Part shown: positions 7,611 to 12,312 of the stretch, in pieces
Position numbering within the stretch: the first letter of the stretch is position 1
Layout of the letters: the number at the start of each line of letters is the position of its first letter
Position numbers and translations under genes: made by a program
The notes under the pieces: generated by a model
What the model was told of the DNA's origin: nothing
Database searches by the model: none
Seen by the model: only the letters and a program-made list of their open reading frames with translations
NCBI GenBank assembly: GCA_021153165.1
Contig: JAGKTZ010000059.1
Location: 1 to 12,312, forward strand
DNA: 12,312 nucleotides
From: Prevotellaceae bacterium
GTDB lineage: Bacteria > Bacteroidota > Bacteroidia > Bacteroidales > Bacteroidaceae
Reading direction: 5' to 3'

Positions 7611-8552
7611 ATGGAAAATAAAGAATTAAACTTCACAGGTAAAGCGTATAATGGTTTTGCGCTTTTGTTTATTAATCTGATTGTCGTTCCTCTGCTCATC
7701 GGTCTGCCATTTTTGCTGGGCGAGGCATACTTGATTCCCTGCATCATCAATGCTGCAGTATGGGGCATTTGGTTCTTTATCATGATAGCGGGATTTTTTT
7801 CGCAGGAACCAGGAGAAACTCGCGTCATGGTCTTCTTTGGTAAATACAAAGGTACGTTCTCTGAGACAGGCTTCTTTTGGGTGAATCCCTTTATGGATAA
7901 GAAGAAACTGTCACTCCGTGCAAGAAACTTAGATGGCGAACCAATCAAGGTAAATGACAAGGTCGGCAATCCAATTATGATAGGTCTCGTACTCGTTTGG
8001 AAACTGAAAGACACCTACAAGGCGATGTTTGAGATCGACTCGCAAACGTTGGCGCAAAAGACTGCGGATGGTACGACCAACGTGGTGGGACGTATGAAAG
8101 CCTTCGAAGACTTTGTGCGTGTACAGAGCGACGCTGCGCTTAGACAAGTTGCTGGACAATATGCTTACGATGAGACCAGCAATGAAGAAGAAGAATTGAC
8201 CCTAAGATCAGGTGGCGAAGAAATCAACAATAAGTTGGAACAACAGCTCAACGAACGCCTGGATATGGCAGGCATCGAGGTGGTGGAAGCACGCATCAAT
8301 TACTTGGCTTATGCTCCAGAGATTGCAGCAGTAATGCTCCGCAGACAGCAGGCAGGTGCCATCATTTCGGCACGAGAAAAGATTGTAGAAGGTGCCGTGT
8401 CTATGGTAAAAATGGCAATCGACAAGTTGGAAGCAGAAAAAGTCGTGGATATGGACGAAAAGGCCAAAGCTACAATGGTCAGCAATCTGATGGTAGTGCT
8501 TTGTTCAGAGGAATCGGCACAACCGGTAGTTAATTCTGGTGCTGCACAATAA
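7611..8552 (+). CDS. SPFH/Band-7 domain membrane protein
   Basis: SPFH proteins (stomatin, prohibitin, flotillin, HflK/C) form large membrane-bound assemblies that organise microdomains or control proteases. The 313-residue product has two adjacent hydrophobic helices at about 15-36 and 39-63, then the SPFH domain. This includes GETRVMVFFGKYKGTF near 68-83, the PF-M-D-KK turn at 93-99, and an Ala/Glu-rich helical region at 205-285 containing GIEVVEARINYLAYAPEIA and RRQQAGAIISARE. The double N-terminal helix is typical of a Bacteroidetes subgroup; most stomatins have one. The start at 7611 fits the promoter 49 bp upstream, and a strong terminator follows at 8593. No NfeD-like or protease partner gene is next to it, so its function is not fixed. 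Confidence 0.9.
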   Translation: MENKELNFTGKAYNGFALLFINLIVVPLLIGLPFLLGEAYLIPCIINAAVWGIWFFIMIAGFFSQEPGETRVMVFFGKYKGTFSETGFFWVNPFMDKKKLSLRARNLDGEPIKVNDKVGNPIMIGLVLVWKLKDTYKAMFEIDSQTLAQKTADGTTNVVGRMKAFEDFVRVQSDAALRQVAGQYAYDETSNEEEELTLRSGGEEINNKLEQQLNERLDMAGIEVVEARINYLAYAPEIAAVMLRRQQAGAIISAREKIVEGAVSMVKMAIDKLEAEKVVDMDEKAKATMVSNLMVVLCSEESAQPVVNSGAAQ

Positions 8553-8592
8553 ACTCTCTGGTAAAGCTATCTTTTGAAACATAAGAAACATG

Positions 8593-8629
8593 TGCTATGT
8601 CCAATTACAGCTTGGGCATAGCATTTTTT
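8593..8629 (+). terminator. Rho-independent terminator after the SPFH gene
   Basis: TGCTATGTCCAA (8593-8604) pairs with TTGGGCATAGCA (8612-8623) in a 12-bp stem with one G-U pair and a 7-base loop, followed directly by six T residues (8624-8629). It lies 41 bp after the SPFH stop codon. Confidence 0.9.
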
Positions 8630-8695
8630 ATGTCTCATCTTGTCAAAAAATGCCGAATCCATCGAATAAATAGCTAAGGTGCCGATAAAAAAGAG

Positions 8696-8703
8696 TAACT
8701 TTG
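8696..8703 (+). promoter_or_regulatory. -7 box of the ABC-F promoter
   Basis: TAACTTTG matches TAnnTTTG and is followed by C. The ABC-F ATG is 48 bp downstream, giving a leader of roughly 40 nt. No clear TTTG lies 19-21 bp upstream. The site comes after the SPFH terminator, so the gene has its own transcript. Confidence 0.65.
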
Positions 8704-8750
8704 CAGAGAATTTGAAAGTAACATTAGAAACACATCGAATAACATAAGAC

Positions 8751-10388
8751 ATGGTATCAGTAGACGGACTTGCCGTAGAGTTTGGCGGCACAACACTTTT
8801 CAGTGACATCTCGTTTGTCATCAATGAGAAAGACCGCATCGCCCTGATGGGTAAGAATGGTGCAGGCAAGAGTACTTTGCTCAAGATTCTGGCTGGTGTA
8901 CGCCAGCCAAGTCGTGGTGTAGTTTCTGCGCCTAAGGGTACTGTGATAGCCTATTTGCCTCAGCATTTGATGACGGAAGATGGTCGCACGGTCTTTGAGG
9001 AGACGTCGCAGGCCTTTGCTCATCTGCACGAAATGGAAGCAGAGATTGAAGAGCTAAACAGACAATTGGCAGAACGCACCGACTACGAGAGCGACGAGTA
9101 CATGCAATTGATCGAAGACGTTGCTACGAAGAGCGAGAAGTTCTATGCCATCGATATGACCCACTTCGAAGAGGATGTAGAGAAGACCTTGTTGGGACTG
9201 GGCTTTGAACGCAAAGATTTCGACAGACAGACCAGCGAATTCTCGGGCGGATGGCGCATGCGCATCGAATTGGCAAAGATGCTACTTCAAAATCCCGACG
9301 TACTCCTCCTGGACGAGCCGACCAACCACCTGGACATTGAATCTATCGGCTGGTTGGAAGATTTCCTGATCAATAATGGCAAGGCTGTAGTCGTAATCAG
9401 TCACGACCGCAAGTTTGTAGATAACATCACCACCCGTACTATCGAAGTGACAATGGGTCGCATCTATGACTACAAGGTCAACTATTCGCACTACCTGCAG
9501 TTGCGTGCTGAGCGTCGCGAGCAGCAAATGAAGCAATGGGAAGAGCAACAGAAGATGATACAAGAGACCAAGGACTTCATCGAAAGGTTCAAGGGGACAT
9601 ATTCCAAAACATTCCAGGTGCAAAGCCGTGTGAAGATGCTGGAGAAACTGGAACTGATCGAAGTAGATGAGGAAGACACCTCTGCACTACGCCTGAAGTT
9701 CCCCCCATCGCCTCGCAGTGGACAATATCCCGTAATTGCCGAAGATGTAGAGAAAGCATTCGACACGAAGCAAATCTTCAGTCGTGTGAATTTGACCATC
9801 GAGCGTGGAGACAAGGTGGCATTTGTGGGACGCAATGGCGAGGGTAAATCGACCTTCGTACGTTGTTTGATGAAAGAACTGGAGCATGGCGGCACGCTGA
9901 CCCTTGGGCATAATGTGCAGATCGGGTATTTCGCACAAAACCAAGCCTCGCTGCTGGACGAAAACCTGACCGTATTCCAAACGATCGACGATGTGGCGAA
10001 AGGCGACATTCGCAACAAGATACGCGACCTGCTCGGCGCATTCATGTTCGGCGGGGAAGCAAGTACAAAGAAAGTGAAAGTGCTGTCGGGTGGTGAAAGA
10101 ACGCGCCTGGCACTGATGAAGTTGCTACTGGAGCCCGTCAATTTGCTCATTCTGGACGAACCGACCAACCACCTAGACTTGAAGACCAAAGATATCCTGA
10201 AGCAAGCGCTGCTCGACTTCGACGGCACGCTGATCTGCGTATCACACGACCGTGACTTCCTGGACGGTTTGGTCAGCAAGGTATACGAATTTGGCGGCGG
10301 CCGCGTGCGCGAGCACCTGTGCGGCATCTACGAATTCCTGGAAAGCAAGAAGATGGAAAACTTGCAGGAATTGGAGCGCAAGGGATAA
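8751..10388 (+). CDS. ABC-F family ATPase (ribosome-associated translation factor)
   Basis: ABC-F proteins have two ATPase domains and no membrane part; studied members bind the ribosomal E site to help stalled translation or give antibiotic resistance. This 545-residue protein shows Walker A GKNGAGKST at residues 34-42, signature SGGW, and Walker B LLLDEPTNHLD in domain 1. A charged helical linker near 245-320, rich in Arg/Gln/Lys, follows. Domain 2 has Walker A GRNGEGKST, signature LSGGER and Walker B LILDEPTNHLD, with the switch SHDRDF. Both sites look active. There is no long C-terminal coiled coil, which argues against Uup. The linker (RFKGTYSKTFQVQSR) resembles YheS or YbiT types, but I cannot settle the subfamily. 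Housekeeping is likelier than resistance, because no other resistance gene or leader peptide is evident. It is monocistronic, between a promoter at 8696 and a terminator at 10441. Confidence 0.93.
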   Translation: MVSVDGLAVEFGGTTLFSDISFVINEKDRIALMGKNGAGKSTLLKILAGVRQPSRGVVSAPKGTVIAYLPQHLMTEDGRTVFEETSQAFAHLHEMEAEIEELNRQLAERTDYESDEYMQLIEDVATKSEKFYAIDMTHFEEDVEKTLLGLGFERKDFDRQTSEFSGGWRMRIELAKMLLQNPDVLLLDEPTNHLDIESIGWLEDFLINNGKAVVVISHDRKFVDNITTRTIEVTMGRIYDYKVNYSHYLQLRAERREQQMKQWEEQQKMIQETKDFIERFKGTYSKTFQVQSRVKMLEKLELIEVDEEDTSALRLKFPPSPRSGQYPVIAEDVEKAFDTKQIFSRVNLTIERGDKVAFVGRNGEGKSTFVRCLMKELEHGGTLTLGHNVQIGYFAQNQASLLDENLTVFQTIDDVAKGDIRNKIRDLLGAFMFGGEASTKKVKVLSGGERTRLALMKLLLEPVNLLILDEPTNHLDLKTKDILKQALLDFDGTLICVSHDRDFLDGLVSKVYEFGGGRVREHLCGIYEFLESKKMENLQELERKG

Positions 10389-10440
10389 GGTTGCGGGCGG
10401 TTCCCACCCTATCGTAAGCAAAACCGTATTGGATATAATG

Positions 10441-10477
10441 AGAGGTAGTGCAACGCTGATTGCGCTACCTCTATTTT
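10441..10477 (+). terminator. Rho-independent terminator after the ABC-F gene
   Basis: AGAGGTAGTGCAA (10441-10453) pairs with TTGCGCTACCTCT (10460-10472), a 13-bp stem with one G-U pair and a 6-base loop, then ATTTT. It starts 52 bp after the ABC-F stop. Confidence 0.88.
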
Positions 10478-10788
10478 CATCTACCACATGCCAGATATGA
10501 GAGACCTTGTGTCAAAAAAAATGCAATAAAAGCCCTTGATAGGCTTAATAAAACAAGCACAAAATCAACCACATAAAGCACCTGATAAGCTAAAAAGCAG
10601 GCTTCGCTGATACGCCAAATTTGAGAAAAGCGTTTTGATATAGCGTTTGATGACCTTCGCGCCATTCTCGTGGCAACAATGGCATAACGACTTTAACATC
10701 TATTAATATTATACAGCCCCAATAACAGACCTAAAAGCAAAAAAGTAAGGGGTTGTAAAAATAGTTCAAGACCTTGTTGAAACTTTCT
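10478..10788. other. Non-coding stretch between convergent genes
   Basis: No gene is supported here. A 62-codon open frame on the - strand (10665-10477) has a hydrophobic middle, but it ends within the ABC-F terminator and has no promoter or start signal that I can see. Small features present are a 5-bp hairpin (AAGCC at 10530-10534 with GGCTT at 10542-10546) and an imperfect direct repeat, AGCGTTTTGATAT at 10629-10641 followed by AGCGTTTGATGA at 10642-10653. Confidence 0.6.
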
Positions 10789-10822
10789 AAGACCTTTTTT
10801 GAAAAAGGTCTTGACTTTTTTT
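10789..10822 (+). repeat. Perfect 11-bp inverted repeat with T-run (second terminator or repeat element)
   Basis: AAGACCTTTTT (10789-10799) is exactly complementary to AAAAAGGTCTT (10802-10812) around a two-base centre, followed after three bases by seven T residues. A further half-copy, CAAGACCTTGTTGAAA, is at 10768-10783, giving alternative pairings with AAGGTCTTG. In RNA a few central pairs would open to make the loop. It could act as a backup terminator for + strand transcripts. Confidence 0.6.
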
Positions 10823-10837
10823 CTCGATTTTTCGGGC

Positions 10838-10875
10838 AAAAATAAAGGGGAAACGACCACTTGGCGCTTCCCCTT
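10838..10875 (-). terminator. Rho-independent terminator for the FKBP gene
   Basis: Read on the - strand, AAGGGGAA (10875-10868) pairs with TTCCCCTT (10852-10845) around a 15-base loop that can extend the stem by two G-C pairs past one mismatch. It is followed by TATTTTT (10844-10838). It lies about 120 bp after the FKBP stop. Confidence 0.75.
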
Positions 10876-10998
10876 ATAGATTCATTGCAAAGATAATACA
10901 TTTTAGAGCCAAATCCAAATGCCGTTAAGATTCGTTAAGCATTTATTTTGACAAAATGAATTGGCTAAATAGCATTATCTTTTCTTATTCGTATTGCA

Positions 10999-11910
10999 TT
11001 ATTTAGTAGCAGGTTCAGACTTCACCTTAACCAATTCAACCTTGAAGATCAATGTAGCGTAGGGAGGAATAGATTGGTTGCCATTCTCGCCGTAAGCCAA
11101 GAAGTAAGGGATGTAGAGCTCCCAAACCGAACCCTCTGGCATCAGTTGGAGCGCCTCGGTCCATCCCTTGATCACCTGTGTTGGACGGAATGTTGCGGTT
11201 TGTCCACGCTTGTATGAAGAATCAAACACTGTGCCGTCGATCAATGTACCTTCGTAGTGCACTTCTACTTCGCTATTCTCTGTAGCTTTTACACCTTTAC
11301 CTGGAGTCAAAACTTTGTAGCAAAGGCCACTTTTAAGTCTCTCTACACCTTCTTCTTGAGACTTCACAGCCAACCAACGCGTATTCTTGATGCGCATTTC
11401 TTCCTTGTGATACTTGATTTGACGTTCTCCGATAGCATTTGCCTCCTCCTGTGTCATCTTGGGAGTCGCCAAAAGACCATCAGAAAGGCCTTCCACAAAC
11501 TTACCTAAATCAGCATAAACTACATCCTTGCTACCAGTGGCTTGCTGATTGAGCACAGGGATCACTTGTTTGCTATTCATTTCGCCAATACGGATGCCGG
11601 TAGCATAAGCGACCAGTTGCTGAATCTCGGCAGTAGAAAGTTTGCTAAAATCATTCATACCCTGCACCACAGAAGCGAGGTATTCTTCACTCACGCCCTC
11701 TTGCTTGAGCAAATATTGCTTCAAAGATTCGCTTTGAGCCACACCCATCGCATAGCTGAATGTATCAGCAGGAACTGGCTGTATCAAATTTTTGCCCGCC
11801 TTAGCTTCGGCTTTCACCGTTTCTTTCATTTTTTTCTTGCGAGCTTGCGCAGAAGCATCTGTACAAACCATCAAAGCAAGAGCAATCCAAAGGAATGTTT
11901 TCAATTTCAT
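10999..11910 (-). CDS. Exported FKBP-type peptidyl-prolyl cis-trans isomerase (Mip/FkpA-like)
   Basis: The enzyme speeds prolyl bond isomerisation during folding of envelope proteins. The 303-residue precursor has a signal peptide at 1-21 (cut in ASA-Q), a Lys-rich linker at 25-40, then an alpha-helical FKBP_N-type domain at about 48-185 with the SYAMGVAQSESL segment typical of Mip/FkpA dimerisation regions. The FKBP domain is at about 194-297. Active-site residues can be matched to human FKBP12: Tyr219, Phe229-Asp230, Val246-Ile247, Trp250, Tyr273 and Phe289. It is likely to be periplasmic and dimeric. The N-terminal domain is longer than in classic FkpA. It is transcribed convergently to the ABC-F gene and ends in its own terminator. 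No clear TAnnTTTG box was found in the 80 bp upstream of its start. Confidence 0.94.
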   Translation of the reverse strand: MKLKTFLWIALALMVCTDASAQARKKKMKETVKAEAKAGKNLIQPVPADTFSYAMGVAQSESLKQYLLKQEGVSEEYLASVVQGMNDFSKLSTAEIQQLVAYATGIRIGEMNSKQVIPVLNQQATGSKDVVYADLGKFVEGLSDGLLATPKMTQEEANAIGERQIKYHKEEMRIKNTRWLAVKSQEEGVERLKSGLCYKVLTPGKGVKATENSEVEVHYEGTLIDGTVFDSSYKRGQTATFRPTQVIKGWTEALQLMPEGSVWELYIPYFLAYGENGNQSIPPYATLIFKVELVKVKSEPATK

Positions 11911-12268
11911 AGTTTTTGTTTAAAAATGCGGTAGTGTTGACCATTTTAACAATTTATAATATAGATTCTGCTCAATAGGGTGGATTTTGCTTATTGTAGG
12001 TTGCATGTTGTGAGTTGTAAATCAAGTAATCTGTATTATTAAAACCAGAGATTGATTGTTAATTTAGGGTATAAGAATCGCAAATATTAACACATTATAG
12101 ATTGCCGTTTTAAAGATAACGACCTATTAAAAGTGTTTCAATCTATTTTCATCTTTTAGTGAAAACTCAACTCGTTACAATGTGCAGAAATGTCACTTTT
12201 AGAGGGTGAAAAATTACAATTGCATGCATTAACTTATGGCTTTTGTTAAAAGGTGGAGAAATGTGGAA
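11911..12268. other. AT-rich intergenic region between divergent transcripts
   Basis: This stretch separates the - strand FKBP gene from a promoter that points right, out of the window. No open frame of useful length, tRNA or strong hairpin was seen. It should contain the FKBP promoter and possibly operators of the downstream gene, but I cannot place them. ATGCAT-type palindromic words occur at 12223-12229. Confidence 0.6.
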
Positions 12269-12300
12269 TTTGGATTTCAGCGAAAAAATTATTAACTTTG
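12269..12300 (+). promoter_or_regulatory. Consensus Bacteroidetes promoter for a gene to the right of the window
   Basis: TTTG at 12269-12272, a 20-bp spacer and TAACTTTG at 12293-12300 match the TTTG-N19-21-TAnnTTTG consensus at every fixed position. Transcription would start at about 12305. The gene it serves lies beyond the right edge. Confidence 0.8.
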
Positions 12301-12312
12301 TAGAACAACTAT

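Noticed and set aside
9491..10327. 278-codon open frame on the - strand inside the ABC-F gene
   Set aside because: It is Ser/Arg/Cys-rich and shadows a strongly conserved ATPase that has both Walker motifs intact.
10477..10665. 62-codon frame on the - strand as a real gene
   Set aside because: Its 3' end runs into the ABC-F terminator, no promoter or conserved domain is visible, and the surrounding DNA is hairpin-rich and non-coding in character.

Overview
The window looks like an ordinary stretch of chromosome from a member of the Bacteroidetes, most likely Bacteroidales. Three things point there. Several intergenic regions carry the TTG/TTTG - about 20 bp - TAnnTTTG promoter typical of this phylum. 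Shine-Dalgarno sequences are essentially absent. The gene products (a coiled-coil collagen-binding-type lipoprotein, a GufA-like ZIP transporter, an exported GH20 hexosaminidase, an exported FKBP isomerase) have a Bacteroidales flavour. Genus cannot be fixed from the sequence alone.

Layout: 1-83 is the last 26 codons of a gene entering from the left, probably an IS982-type transposase. After it come nine complete genes on the + strand: rsmI (270-998, 16S rRNA 2'-O-methyltransferase), a coiled-coil lipoprotein (1033-1905), a MATE exporter (2046-3392), a ZIP metal transporter (3505-4254), an exported GH20 beta-hexosaminidase (4314-5900), yaaA (6015-6773, peroxide-stress protein), a YbaK/ProX-type tRNA-editing protein (6820-7380), an SPFH/Band-7 membrane protein (7611-8552) and an ABC-F ATPase (8751-10388). 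A roughly 610-bp non-coding stretch with several hairpins separates these from one convergent gene on the - strand, an exported FKBP-type prolyl isomerase (11910-10999). The last 400 bp are non-coding and end in a near-perfect promoter that fires out of the window to the right.

Transcription units can be partly read from the sequence. rsmI has its own promoter only a few bases from its start codon, which suggests a leaderless mRNA, and probably runs into the lipoprotein gene. SPFH and ABC-F each have a promoter, and each is followed by a clear hairpin-plus-T terminator. yaaA and the tRNA-editing gene are closely spaced and could be co-transcribed. FKBP has a terminator of its own in the convergent region.

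The genes cover translation (rRNA modification, tRNA proofreading, ABC-F), envelope transport and folding, metal supply and oxidative-stress defence. I see no single integrated system and no CRISPR, toxin-antitoxin, phage or defence locus. The most interesting items are small: a three-copy 21-bp repeat whose A-tracts are phased at two helical turns just upstream of yaaA, the leaderless arrangement of rsmI, a probable IS end next to a half-terminator sequence, and a cluster of TTGC words upstream of the SPFH gene.
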